NCBI GenBank assembly: GCA_947623455.1
Contig: OX392527.1
Coordinates: forward strand, 28,140,201-28,204,200
Length of the DNA: 64,000 nucleotides
Direction: 5' to 3'
DNA from: Mimachlamys varia
Taxonomy: Eukaryota > Mollusca > Bivalvia > Pectinida > Pectinidae
In this document: positions 21,480 to 34,395 of the stretch, in pieces
Numbering within the stretch: position 1 is the stretch's first letter
Layout: every line of letters begins with the position of its first letter
The notes under the pieces: model-generated
What the model saw: the letters and a program-made list of their open reading frames with translations, nothing else
Told to the model about the DNA's origin: nothing
Database searches by the model: none
Program-made: the position numbers and the translations under genes

Positions 21480-23614
21480 GCGACCATTTCTCGAATCCCT
21501 ATGCCGTAAGTTTGTTCGTCAGCAGTCGACATCTATCACGAAAATCGCGTGAGTTAGGATGCACGTAATTACATTTGGGAATCGATATTCACCTACATAA
21601 AAACCGATGTGTATGAGTGGACAATGATATTGCTAGAAATTATCAGGTATATACAGTTTCCTGTAAAGAGGGTTGTTGCATTTCACTGCAATGATATCGT
21701 AGTTGAAGAGTGAGTCGGTACATGTTTACTATATTATTATGTACCATATGATATGAATAGACTGCATTGAAACATCATAGTATCATATTAGAAGTCTGTA
21801 TGTGACAATGCCCAAGCGTAGCCACAATTACAACGTACTCTTACTTCGCCATGAGTTCCCATACGCCTTCATTATCTAGCCATCGATAGTCTTGGACATG
21901 GAACAGTGTATGTGAGGCATTTAATTTAGCTATTTAACTGTCCTTTCATTGTGTACGAAAGCAATTGAAAAAGCGACCGAGTCGTTCCTTCGTGTTGACT
22001 GAAAGATTATTAAAACAATGAAATGATTGTTGATTTGTGCTGTTCATAAGACCCTTACAGCTGCAGTATACGAGTCATGTTCCCTTCACTGGTATAGCGG
22101 TGAACCGTTTATTTGTGTTTATCTTTCTTAATTTGCCGTGCGGGTACCATCCTGTTGATTCCGACTGTTCAGTGTTAGGACACGGTAAACATTACTTGTT
22201 ACTTAGCGTTACTTAGCATTGTTGTCTTATCCAGGCTCCCTAAGGCCCCATCGGCATCAGTTTCAATGGACTTCAATCACCTTCTAAGCGACTTCTGCTG
22301 ATGGTGGGTATGGCCTTAAAGTCCTCGTAAAGCCTTTTGTTTATGCTGGTTTGGTGTTTGTTTTCCGTCCTATTAACTGCTTTAGTCGTTTTTTTATGAC
22401 TGACGAGCCACTTTTTTAAAACGACTAAGCGGTATAATTTAATGTACCAGTTCGCGTTCCAAAAACAACCGCATCAATATTCAAATTATCAATGCCTTTT
22501 TCGATTTAAATGTAGAACTAATTTTATTTATCTTTGAAATAAGTTCTGTAAAATGCTGTATACAAAGTCCACGTCAGTTGAACGATCGTTTTTCTGTAAA
22601 TTGGTACATTCTGTATTTTGGAGAATGCTCTATCATTATCATGGTATGTCGTCCTCGTTTGTCATTTTCAGCCTTCCCATTACGTTATAGCTAATAAAAG
22701 CAAACATCTGTCATCCGCCGGATTTCAGAAGTGAGAATACCTAACTAGTTTAACTTCCCTTTCTCAGGATTTCGGGTGAGAGTTACGAGTAAAATAATTT
22801 GACTTGGAAAGGGAATTGCCTGTATCTGTTTGAAATTGGTTTTGGAATATATTTCAAATGTTTTTAATTTACTTTAAGCTAATATGTCGTCTAAAAACTT
22901 CATTCTGAAATCATCCTTTCTGACAGAGATTTGATCTGGTCAGGAGTTAAGTTATTCCGGACTTGTTAAGTCGGTCCAAGGACAGACAGTAAGTGTGGGA
23001 TGACAGGTACCAAATGCTTATCTGCCGTCCATCATCTCTTCCAGACGTCAGTGCCGCTTTTTTACGTAATAATATTCAGGAAACGGTAATTATTGAAACA
23101 AGAAGACAAGCTGTAGCAGACATATTACCCATAATTTAAAAACATCATTCACCAAAGCGGTATGGCGCATCAGTCATATGTACGATTTTCAGCATGTATA
23201 AACAATATATCAATTAATCCCACTGAAAATAATGTTAGATTAACTGTTTAGCATGTACCACATGTATCTTTCCATCCAAGAAACATCAACTAAATACCAT
23301 AGTTTTGAATCGACTTCTCGCGATCAGTCTGTGGCAAACGTAAATAAACAGAAGATTTGCGCGGAGAAATACTATAAACTTTAAAATAAATAATGTGAAA
23401 AAAAAATTAAAAACAAATATATCGTCATTGACTTTCTTATATGCGCATTTATGCTTGGAATGGTGTTTTTATTCTCAAAATATATTTTCATTGTTTTTAT
23501 TGATAGTTTTATGACGGACTTACGAGGATTACTTTTGTTAAGATACTACTTCCGGCTAGCGACGTCATCTATCACAAGCAGACATTTTTTTTTAGAAAAT
23601 ACGTCCTCAAGTAG
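21480..23614. other. Gene-free interval
   Basis: No recognisable gene. A short imperfect hairpin (GCTTTAGTCG...CGACTAAGC) lies at about 22379-22432. Confidence 0.5.
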
Positions 23615-23735
23615 ATCCCGCTACCAGGTCGTATGTGTAACAATAGATCATGCTACATATGTACCAGGTCGTATGTGCAACAATAGATCATGCTACCAAG
23701 TCGTATGTGTAACAATAGATCCCGCTACCAAGTTG
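23615..23735 (+). repeat. ~30-bp minisatellite, four copies
   Basis: GCTACCAGGTCGTATGTGTA followed by ACAATAGATC is repeated with minor changes; one unit has an 8-bp expansion. Confidence 0.85.
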
Positions 23736-24059
23736 GGATATCTACAATAAACGAACACGTTCTAATAACACGTCGGGTGTGTGTACAATAACCAGGTTTA
23801 TAGGCTTGGTGTGTATGGCAAAGTGAAGACGTTTGGGTGGTATAATTGATCAGATCGACATGTTATAAAGAATGCATTCAGAATGGCGTGTGGAGTGTAT
23901 CACATTGATTGTATATACAAGAGATAGATCATATCAACAAGTCGAGTGTGAGTGTGACTACAATAGATTGACTAGGCTATCAACCACCATACACATGCAG
24001 GGTGTAATACAATGTACGTTGGGGGTGTACAACAAATACGTACACTAGGTCAACGAGTC

Positions 24060-24250
24060 GAGTATGTGTTCAAAATATAGTTCAAATTAACACGTGTGTT
24101 ATACATGTAACACGCTGGGGTGTGACCAAAATATACATGTAGTTCAGGTTGGCACGTGTGTGTTATACATGTAACACGCTCGGGTGTGAACAAAATATAG
24201 TTCAAGTTAGCACGCGTGTTATACATGTACGACGCTGGGATGTGAACAAA
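24060..24250 (+). repeat. ~60-bp tandem repeat, three to four copies
   Basis: Each copy contains GTGTTATACATGTAACACGC, GGGTGTGA and CAAAATATAGTTCA with some length differences. ACATGT inside TTATACATGTAAC makes each unit partly palindromic. Confidence 0.85.
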
Positions 24251-26424
24251 GCTAGATTGTGTTAACACGATGGGTGTGTAAATTATAAAGAAGGGAAACA
24301 CACTCGGGCGTCTGTAATAGATCAGGTTTACTTGTTTGAGAGTGTAGTCGACGGTAATATATTACAGCGTGTGGTGACAGATGTATTGAAGCACGTGCAT
24401 GGATTTTTTGTATACACCACGCACACGATGTCTGTGCATTGGCACGTGCGAGTCGCGGCTTGTAATTGCTACATATACAGGAGCACGGCAATATCTGAGG
24501 AATGTGTTAGGGGATGTAGTAGGTGTCAGGTATATAGACATCTACATTAGAAATCCGTGTTCATTTTCCTCTATCAGATATACTCGCAATTAGTACATGT
24601 CAACCTGCGTAGCGTAGAGGTTGTGGTGTAGCGTTTCTCATTTTACCAGTTAAGTACTGCTGATATGATTGCATGTCCATTTGTCAAAATCTAAAAACCT
24701 AAAATAACCTTCTACAGTTGCTTGTATTCTATACAGTAACATTTTTAAGAATCACACAAAAAAAACTAGTATAAATAAACCTATCATTTGTGTAGTCAAT
24801 TACCATTTTTCAAAAACCTCACTGTATTTCATTTCTTAGTCATCCAGTTCAGCTACTTAGATTGGCATACTAATGCCAGAAGTGATATAAATACCCTCAT
24901 AAAAAGTGATTAATGGTAAGGCTAATTTGGTTCTGGGGGCCTCTCCTCCGGAAAGAGGTAACCAAGTGCGGGGTTCCGAATTTAGATGCTACTTTTTTAA
25001 TTAATTGATAAGTTGGTAATCTGAAGTTGACATAAGTAATTTTCCCTAATGGTTTGCACTAGATCATTCGACACAGTGTTTATAATGCACACTGTGAAGT
25101 TTACTGGTAACAGCGTCCATACGGAGAAAATATGACGGATTAAAACTTATCAGATACTAAGTCGTGTCATTGAATAAATACACATATGATAGGTTAATAA
25201 TAATTGCATTTACTTTTCAATTGATGTATTTGTAAAGTTACGATTTATGTTTGATAGAACATCGTATTTCATGTGACGCGCCCACTTTAGGACCCAGTCA
25301 AGTGAAAAATGCATGTGCTACATAGGCAGCGCACAGTGTGAGAAGATGACATAGGTGTAACTGGAATAATATTGGTGAGCTGGGTTACTGATATCGGCTG
25401 ATTAGTAACAAGGGTTTCGTTGTTGACAAAACATGAACATTTAAATCAATAGAGGCTGCTCACAGTACATGTATACATATCAATTAATATATATATAGGC
25501 TTTCTTGGTCATTGTGACTTGCCACAAATATATTTCCTTAATTGCCAATACGAAATGGCAGCGGCGGTTGGTGTGTATCGAAACTTGTAATCATAATGAA
25601 TGTCCAGCGTGTGTATTCGATAATCAATTGACTGTTATTGTCCTTTTATTCATAATACTTGTCAATGGGATAATAGAATATCGGTTTATACCCTCAAGGT
25701 GTTCGACATTACACGTTATGACATGATAAACAACATAGGGCGATTCTGCCTTCCACCAGGCTCCCGTTTTCATGTTTCCATGCTCAGATACGGACTGTAC
25801 TAACATGATGTAGTATTGAAAACGGTCTTCGGTTCTATATCTTACCAAGTTAGTTTATGATCACCTAAAAATGCGGTTTTTTTAGTTTATTACCGAAACA
25901 AGGAATTGGGCTTGAGCTCAGAATATGAGTGTGAGCAAGGGATTTTTTTTCAAACAGACCCATGTAGGAATCTGAGGTTAAGGGTCACAGTCTGGCATTT
26001 TTTAACACAGAATACATAGTTATTGTTGTTGTTTTTATTTTGTTCGTCTTCCAGTTTACGTTTTTGGCTGTGGTTCGAGGATCCTTAACTTATCCACCCC
26101 ATAATGAACTATAGTTCAAGCTTTAAATCGGAAGAGTTCAAGGGTGTCGTCAGTGGTGAGTGAGTTAAATATTATGAAACTGACCTTGTGGCATGCATTT
26201 CAATCTTAATCCCCTAAATGCTGTTGCATAATTTATAGTCCAAACTAATCACTCCACAATCATTGTCGATTTTCGCAGCACAGTGTGTGTAATGGCTGAA
26301 AGAGAATCAATTTTCGATGCATTTTGATAAAATGTTATGTGGTTTTTAAATCGAGATGGATTCTTTCCTCTTTGTGGTTAATTATCAGAACTGTTGTCGC
26401 TTAATTATTTTTGAATTGCGTACA
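24251..26424. other. Gene-free interval
   Basis: No domain-bearing frame. The 60-80-codon frames at 24252-24593 and 25505-25848 overlap on opposite strands and have no recognisable motifs. Confidence 0.45.
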
Positions 26425-26945
26425 ACATCAAGTTGTAACTGCTGCCAACATGCACGATTTGTAATAGGCGACTAAATTTGGGATCTTATCTTTTCTCTTT
26501 TGTATGAACAAATTCCTCCTTCTCTGTGTCTCCTTTAACACAGTATGTTTAACCTTTAGTTGAGTGTTCCATGTGAGGAAGGCTTTGGACTATATCCCCT
26601 GACCAAGACATATCATACTAAGTCTTAGAAAATGGTAGTTAAATGTACTACTCCCTGCTTGACGCTCAGCATAATGGGAGGTTGTCGATGTAATGTGACT
26701 GCATGGGTGGTGTGTTCTGCTGGGGGCCTTTGATAGTATAGTTCAGTGGGGTAGCACTCAAAGTTGACATGCGTCCCACACTATCGCACGAAGGATTAAT
26801 CGAACATACTACAGCTTCCAAAATACACTCAATTCAAGACAGACCCCCACACTGCATATACCTGTAGGCCGTCCTTAAATGACATTAGCGGTTGATAGGA
26901 CGTAAAACCTATTACAACCAAAGCCAAACGACTAAAGCGTCACGC
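26425..26945 (+). repeat. Dispersed repeat R2, longest copy
   Basis: Contains GCGACTAAATTTGGGATCTT, CTGCTTGACGCTCAGCATAA, GTGTTCTGCTGGGGGCC, CCCACACTATCGCACGAAGG and the tail GCCGTCCTTAAATGACATTA followed by GCGGTTGATAGGACGTAAAA and CAACCAAAGCCAAAC. The tail resembles conserved 3' ends of mollusc SINEs, which is recognition from memory and not a database result. Confidence 0.85.
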
Positions 26946-29248
26946 TGAGAGACCGCATTTTTCTCAGGTGTTAATTTCATCCACGTGAATGTCTCACTTT
27001 GGGAAGTGTTCTACCGGTTTTCTGTGTACATTGGTCTCTTCACCTGACTCGATGTTTGCTTCAATATATCAGGAAGGTAATTCACACACATACTACAGAT
27101 TGCCGTGTGATGGAGATATGTTGATGTTATTCTTGGAGAGACCTCTGGTTGACCTAACAAATACCTGATTAAATGCTCTCTGATGAACAACTGAACACCT
27201 CAGCAATGTCTCATCCTTGTTGTACAAATCACACTAAGTAGACCAATATATCAACCATTACAGACTAGCTGTATTACATAATAGACAAGCACTTTTTAAA
27301 AAACGTCTTATTGTAATTGGTGACTGGATAGAAAGAAACTCATTTCTCTACTACAGATGTACCGTCGTAGACTAACATACCAACAGTATTTTGCTCGCGT
27401 CTTACGCGCCCTACTTGTCGGTCCCTTAATCAATCAGTACAGATTGGTTTTTCTCGTGCACACTTTAAAATATGTTATGAATAATGGATATATTATAGCA
27501 GGAACTCGAGCGTGTGACGAACATAAATATAGAGGTGAGGTATCATAACAGGGCATATCCTTCAGATTTGCAACCTCTACTAACTCCTACTATTTACCTA
27601 CACGTACATGCAAGTAAACATGTTCCAAGTTGATATACAATGATCATGATCCTAGTATTATATAAGTGTGTGTTCGTGTCTCCTACATACTTTGACGTTA
27701 TTTGTGATCATGCAAGACCTATGTTTATGACATGACCTGTTTCCAACGTGACCTACCGTCCCTATAAGAAAGTCCTTAGGTCTCAGGTTTCCAGTGATAA
27801 TGTCATAACGCCTGATTAGGTTTAATCAGCGACTGCCTAGATTGTGCAGCATGATATCGTTTATATCGGAAGTCATATAGAGCTTCATGTAGGATTGCGT
27901 TCGATTGACCGGAAGAGGACGCCCAGCTATATACAGTGCCCGGCGGTTATCTTTAAAACAATTGGGCCTGTTTCATCGAACATTAGACTGTAAAACATAC
28001 ATTTTCGAGAGATTGATCAACATCTGGAATGTTTATGATCGAATTATCGGTGTAATCGTCGAATTACCGGGATCATCCTAGCTATACATTCTGGTCCTGG
28101 AAACATGATTTATAATCACAGTGTTGGAATGGTTGATCAGGTGTAATTATAAAAACATCATTATACGTTACAGTCTATGATAAATCATCACCGGGATGGT
28201 TAGTTTCCACGTCGTCGATGGTAAAAATGTGTTGTACATCTAGCGGTTTAGTATGTAGTTCGACATATTTGTGCATATCTCTTTGATTTATTTGATTATG
28301 AGAAATCTTCTTTTCGGCAAATTATCATCGTTTCGCACCTGCTAAGATATAAAGGTATTGTTCCGTACATATCATATGCATCAATGCTGCTTGAAGTGTA
28401 ATAAATAACCCAATCAGTATGTAGACATCTCTACAACACATCACAATACTGGGTTGATAATACGTCATGTTATTGGTTGGATCTATACGATTAAATTTAT
28501 TCATTTTCCATAAACTGCCACATGTTGCCCACAGAGAGCCCTAACTGTGATGCTGCTAGATTATGTTTAACAAGACAATGAAATCATTTTGTATCGATAA
28601 CATCGTTTTAGGTGATCACTGAAATTTGCATTAGGGACACTATCTATGGTTTGATGGACATAGAATCATGCCATTGTGTGACGTTAATGTTCACGGCGAG
28701 ATCTATTCAGTTATAGTCTTGAGAATAATTCAATGAATATCGAGCAGAATCTTGTCAAGGTCAAGGTGATGACATTTAGCTGACATCGAAACAAATTCCA
28801 CATTGTTTGAAGGTCAAATCAATTCATCAAACCGCCACCATAACGAGAGTTGGCGGGCCTGTCAGCCGAGTCGGTACCGGCTGGACATGGAACAGCGTTA
28901 CAAACCAATACATAGATGTCACGTGACGGTAAACTACCACTCTAATGGAATCAAGATCCTGGTGGAATAAAAACAAATCCGTTATTTGAACTTAGAATCG
29001 ATTTTGATTAAAAAAGGGCAAAATATCAACAAATAAAATACAACTTGGAAAGTTCTAAAAGACATTTGATGTTGTATTCACAACAGCGACAACTGTACCT
29101 TAACATCCTTGGTGATCGACATACGCAATACCTTACATTGTTGGTTATCGGCACAGCTGCCAAGTTCTGTCTAGATTATCTTCTGGGACGCAGTCGGTTT
29201 TAATTTAGAATTTCAGATGTCATTTTAGCTGTGATCTCTAATAATTTT
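26946..29248. other. Gene-free interval
   Basis: AT-rich sequence without a recognisable gene. Open frames are at most 63 codons. Confidence 0.5.
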
Positions 29249-29642
29249 CGTATCGTACGTGATATATTGACTTTTCTTATCGCCTGTGAGATATTGTCTT
29301 TTTGTATCACCTGTGAGATATTGAATTTTCGTATCGCCTGTGAGATATTGACGTTTCGTATCACCTGTGAGATATTGACGTTTCGTATCACCCGTGATAT
29401 ATTGACTTTTCCTATCGCCTGTGAGATATTGAATTTTCGTATCGCCTGTGAGATATTGAATTTTCGTATCACCTGTGAGATGACGTTTCGTATCGCCCGT
29501 GATATATTGACTTTTCCTATCGCCTGTGAGATATTGAATTTTCGTATCACCTGTGAGATATTGACGTTTCATATCGCCTGTGAGATATTGAATTTTCGTA
29601 TCGCCTGTGAGATATTCATATTTCCTATCGCCTGTGAGATAT
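29249..29642. repeat. 28-bp minisatellite, about 14 copies
   Basis: Unit CGTATCGCCTGTGAGATATT followed by GAATTTTC, with alternation among GAATTTTC, GACGTTTC and GACTTTTC. A unit around 29480 is short by 6 bp. Frames of 115-138 codons on both strands run through it only because few stops occur in the unit; they are repeat artefacts. Confidence 0.95.
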
Positions 29643-31859
29643 TTTGAGCTGACGCTGTGATATAGGGATTTTTTTGTTTTATTAAAGTCCTCATAATTCC
29701 ATTGTTCTTATTGTTTATTGGTCTCCTTATGATCTCAAACATTCACGGTACCGACGTCTACATCCCTTAAGGAGTAGATGACAGGACTATGCTGCTGCTA
29801 CATGACACGTTGTATTGTTAATAGTTTACCCGTTATCAGTTATCCTCTATAATTAAACCTATTTGGTTTTTTTATGAGGAAACACTTTCCGGCCTATAAC
29901 TAAACTGTATACAACGCATCCATTAGGACTTCCGAACACGTGATTTACAACATATTACATACAAATATATGAGTTATGAGGATATGTGGAGATCATTTAC
30001 ACTAATGAATTTCACAAAATGGTTAACATCTGTAACAGAGAATTGAGTAATATATAGATTTATTGAAATCTAAGACGAGAACACAAATCGGAAAATCATT
30101 TTATTTGTAACACATAATAACAGGTTTATACATTGTACATTTTTGAAAAAAAAACTAATGGTTACAAAACGAGTGGTTGTTGGATATGGTACATGTACTG
30201 ATTTCACTCGAGTTAGATAACTTTAGAAAATGAACTAAAGACAGTGACAATAAAATCCATCCACCATGAGTCGCATGATATATTTCTATAATGGTACTAC
30301 AATCTCTGTCGCGGCTGGAATATGACCTGATATAAATGCACACACACAAGACGTACGGAGAAATATTGAGAGTTTAATACATATGGCAGAGTCATCTACC
30401 CTCCTGTGACGTATACTAATCAGCAGAAATAAATAAGAAGTTGCGTCAATTGAAATTGAAAATTGTATTAAGTAGACATAGCAAATATAATGACGTCATA
30501 TTGATGATGTCAGTGCGCAATTAAATTCGTCTATGAATTTAGAGATAAGTCAATAAATAAAAACGAAGGTAAAACCGTTTATAGAACATGAAGATATATC
30601 AGCCTAAAAGTAACGTGAAATGAATCTGTTGGAATCCGCTGATCAGCTCCATTCTGTAATAACATTCAGCCTTCTGATTTATGTATAGTCGAAAAAAACA
30701 GATTATATTTGAATCGAAGCTAATGCACAACAAAAGCCGCACCCATGAAGTTTCTTCAACTTCTCTCATGCATTGCTCCCGAATATTACACACCGACTAA
30801 ATGTGCTATTTCAATAAGACGAATATCCCGTGGTTATGACATACATGTACGTCAGTGAGACATTTTTACCGCACAGTTATGCTGATTTTCTGGTCTATAT
30901 CATATTAAAATATCGTATATTTTGACTTTTGTTAACACCAGTGCTGAGGGTGGTAATTTCGCTATCAATTGCATGTCTCTCAGACGGTGATTACATAAGC
31001 CGGTTAAACCAAGACGTCAGTGCTCAAAACGGAAGGTACAATCATTGATAGAAATCATCGACCTTCAAGTATTATCTTTCTCTATAAGGTCATTATGTCG
31101 AATATGGAACATTTTCGTTTTTTTCATCAAACTGCATGTTTGCAAACAATGCGTGCATTTTTTTCTGCTGACATTAGCACGAGATTAAGGAAACGAGATA
31201 AAGGCTCTTGAAAACTGAATAATGCGATATGCTGCGTGAAGTAAATGACACAAAAAGGGAAAGCTTGTGATCAGAAAATTATGTTTTTCCTTTTTAACAT
31301 TAATATTTCAATTACATATAAAGGTAATCTGTCGTCAAAAACCTGGAATTGCCGGATGTATGTTAAAGAAGCCAGGTGGAAACAAAGCCCCTTTATGCCA
31401 ATCTTATTTCAGAACAATCTTACCGTTTTAACACTAAAATTGGTTAGGTTGGAATGTTATGATTGGGAGGTCAGTATAGTTGATGTCTACATCTGTATAA
31501 GTAGTCAACATTAGTTAAAGTATACAAATCTGGATAGGTTTTCGCGAGGAAACATGCAAATGCCCTCACGCATTACAAAACTTACTATGTAGGAAAATGT
31601 AGAATCCGCTTGACCCAGCGGATGGAAAGCGACGGTTTAAACACTAACACAACGAAACTAAAGTCGTCCAACCAAATCAACTAGTATAAACAAGTTTACA
31701 TAAGACTTGATATCCTCTTCTACGCATATTCTTACATTAAGACATCACGGAGAAGTAGAAACAAAATCAGATGACAGAAAAAAGAAACATATGTATTTTA
31801 TCATGCAAATTCATGTTCTTGTTGAACAACGAACTCATATGCTTACTCAAAAAAATATG
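29643..31859. other. Gene-free interval
   Basis: No recognisable gene or array. The 89-codon frame at 31245-31514 has no known motif. Confidence 0.5.
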
Positions 31860-32110
31860 GATTTCTGTATCCTTGTATGATATGAAGATTTACTTGGATG
31901 TGACATAGATTTACATGGCGGGTGTCGTAGATGAAGCAGAAGACACTTACTCTTCCGGTACTCATGATCGTGTTCTCTGGCTCGTTTTGAAGGGTGTAAA
32001 TATTTCCTTTATTCATATTTTGTCCATAGTTTTATCGATTTTGCGTTTAGATTATAGTTTTGTTGTCGCTTCTATATTCTCTGATATTTTCCATCAAGAC
32101 TTTTGCTCTT
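31860..32110 (+). repeat. Dispersed repeat R1, internally deleted copy
   Basis: Begins CTGTATCCTTGTATGATATG, then jumps to ACTTGGATGTGACATAGATT and TACATGGCGGGTGTCGTAGA, and ends near TATATTCTCTGATATTTTC. Compared with the 21140-21475 copy it lacks about 80-90 bp between these blocks. Confidence 0.8.
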
Positions 32111-33230
32111 AGTTCTCAGAGAAGCATTAAAGTAATGCCGAATTTGAATCTTGAACTAGTAACTTAAATATTAAACTGTTTGAGAACATGATAAACATAA
32201 ACCTTGTTTCAATATCTTGAGCTGTATTCATGCCTAAGAGAATTGCAATTTTAGTATTTCCTGTTTTTGGGGGTTTTGTTTCACCATACATTTCTGTCTT
32301 ACTGGCCTTCAGGTAAACTATCACTGATGTCATTAGAATTGCAACTTATTTCATTACACACTCCGTTGCTGACTAGAAAAAAATAACTTAATTTGATTAA
32401 TTTTTAGACCATCTCGACAAGAGTACACCGAGGCCAACATCGTCCACACAGTACAGACAGCATTCGAGTACAGTGTGCTAGGTTTCTTCTATCTGATTTG
32501 TATTGTGTTTTGGCATGTTGTCTATGTATGGGTTATCTTGTACTTGGACAACACGACTTTTTAGAATCGTGCCTCTTATCTCTCACATAGAATATGCAAT
32601 ATTGAAATGTACAGATCTATATCGTGGTATTGAGCTTATGGTCAAACTAATGACATTTTTGACAGAAATGACGATCATTTTTCCCATTAACGTTCACTTA
32701 CCAGACTTTCTGTTGTTAACTACATGTTAGCTACTGTCTACCTGAAACCTGCTGGAATGTATTTTAGATAGATGCTTCCTTCTGAATATTACACCACTTA
32801 ACGACCATCACACCACTTGACCACCATTTACCACCACTTTGAAGGCTTCAATCTACATGCTATATTCATAATCGTAATGAGTAACCATTATCACAATGAC
32901 ATGACACTACAAGTTGGCCATTTGACAGCAGACACCATGTCCGGTGCCATATATGTTGTGTGAGCAACGTTTAAAGTAAAAACGTATATTTGGCTATATT
33001 TGTTTTCTCTGCTCTCTTCATCTTTATCCTATCTGTATACCAAAGACACTATTATAACCAAACATAATTCTGCTGACGAGAATCTTGATACAAGTATCAA
33101 GGTCTCTGAAAACTTGTATTTGCGAAAATAATACTGTATTCTCAAATGTACAGTTCCGCATTTCCCAACAACTGTCAAGGTGACATATTGTTTGCAGCCC
33201 TATATATATGTTCTGATGACTCTGACGAAA
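32111..33230. other. Gene-free interval
   Basis: No recognisable gene. Open frames are at most 75 codons. Confidence 0.5.
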
Positions 33231-33512
33231 TTTGATGTACCTGATTATTACGAATATGGCTTTTATGTCCCTGACGATTACAAATTTGGGCCTTGGTGCC
33301 CCTGTTGATCATAAATACGGGCCTTGGTGCCCCTGTTGATCATAAATACGGGCCTTGGTGCCCCTGTTGGTCATAAATACGGGCCTTGGTGCCCCCGATA
33401 TTTACGAATGTAGGTTTTTATGTCCGTGATGTTAGGAAATGTGGGCCTTGATGCCCGTGATGGTTACGAATGTATGTTTTGATGCCCCTGATTGTTACGA
33501 ATGTTGGTTCTG
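33231..33512 (+). repeat. ~31-bp minisatellite, about nine copies
   Basis: Core unit GGGCCTTGGTGCCCCTGTTG followed by ATCATAAATAC. The central three copies are near-identical and the outer ones are diverged (GATTACGAATGT variants). Confidence 0.9.
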
Positions 33513-34092
33513 CGCCATTATTTTGCCTTTCGTGACTTGTTAGCTGCTTTTTCCACCAATTAGGATCTTAGTTAATGTGCTGTCACGTTATTGGGCACGC
33601 CATCGTTAGCGCTTGACCACGTAATATAGACGGCATTTCCTTTCAAGCCTATTATGTGAATTATTAAATAATGTGCAACCGTCCGGTTAAGTTTCAACTT
33701 TGACTTTTAACAGCGTCGCATGGTAATAATTAGACACGCATTGATTACGTCCGGTCCACAGCTATTTTAGCTGTTACATCACCAAATTTGAATAGCAAAT
33801 TAATCTATTAAAATTAAAGATGATGTATTCTTGAATAGTTTGGCCAAAAGATATCCATGATACTGAATGTGTCGATATAGTCATTGTCTAACAGTATTCA
33901 TACTATATAATTTAATTCGTGATGTAAAGGAATATCCGTCAAATAGTTAATATGTCATTATTTGCCGATATTTTGATATACATTTGCCTAGTGTTGCTGT
34001 TTTTGGTGAAAACTGTCTTTGTTTGATGATGCTTTGATTAATATTGTCTCTGTGTGCTAATGATGTGGTATATACTGTCTTTATGTAATGAT

Positions 34093-34240
34093 GTTTTATA
34101 TCCTTGTTTGATATGACGATACACTTTTTTGAGTATGCTCGTATGTGTTTTGATAGGGAATGATTACTTGGTTCTCACTTTGAGGACTTGGAGTTTGCTT
34201 GGAATTTATATTTTGCCCCTAGTAATAGATAGTCTTGTGA
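34093..34240 (+). repeat. Dispersed repeat R1, degraded fragment
   Basis: ATATCCTTGTTTGATATGACG, GGTTCTCACTTTGAGGACTT and TTTTGCCCCTAGTAATAGAT follow the R1 order, but the central GGCGGGTGTCG block is missing. Confidence 0.6.
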
Positions 34241-34395
34241 AAGAGGTTTTCATATATATTGTCTTTGTGAAAGATGTTTTCGTACATATTGTCTTTGTGA
34301 ATGTTGTTTGTTCGTATATATTATTTTTGTGAATGATATTTTCGTAAATGTTGTCTTTGTGAATGAGGTTTTCGGATATGTATTCTTTGTATATG
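34241..34395 (+). repeat. ~30-bp minisatellite, five copies
   Basis: Unit TATTGTCTTTGTGAAAGATG followed by TTTTCGTACA, diverging at the right end. It starts immediately after the R1 fragment. Confidence 0.85.

Noticed and set aside
24050..24301. 83-codon minus-strand frame with repeated peptide
   Set aside because: It derives from the ~60-bp tandem repeat at 24060-24250.
29200..29647. Frames of 115-138 codons on both strands
   Set aside because: They follow a 28-bp tandem repeat; overlapping frames encode the same repeat shifted.
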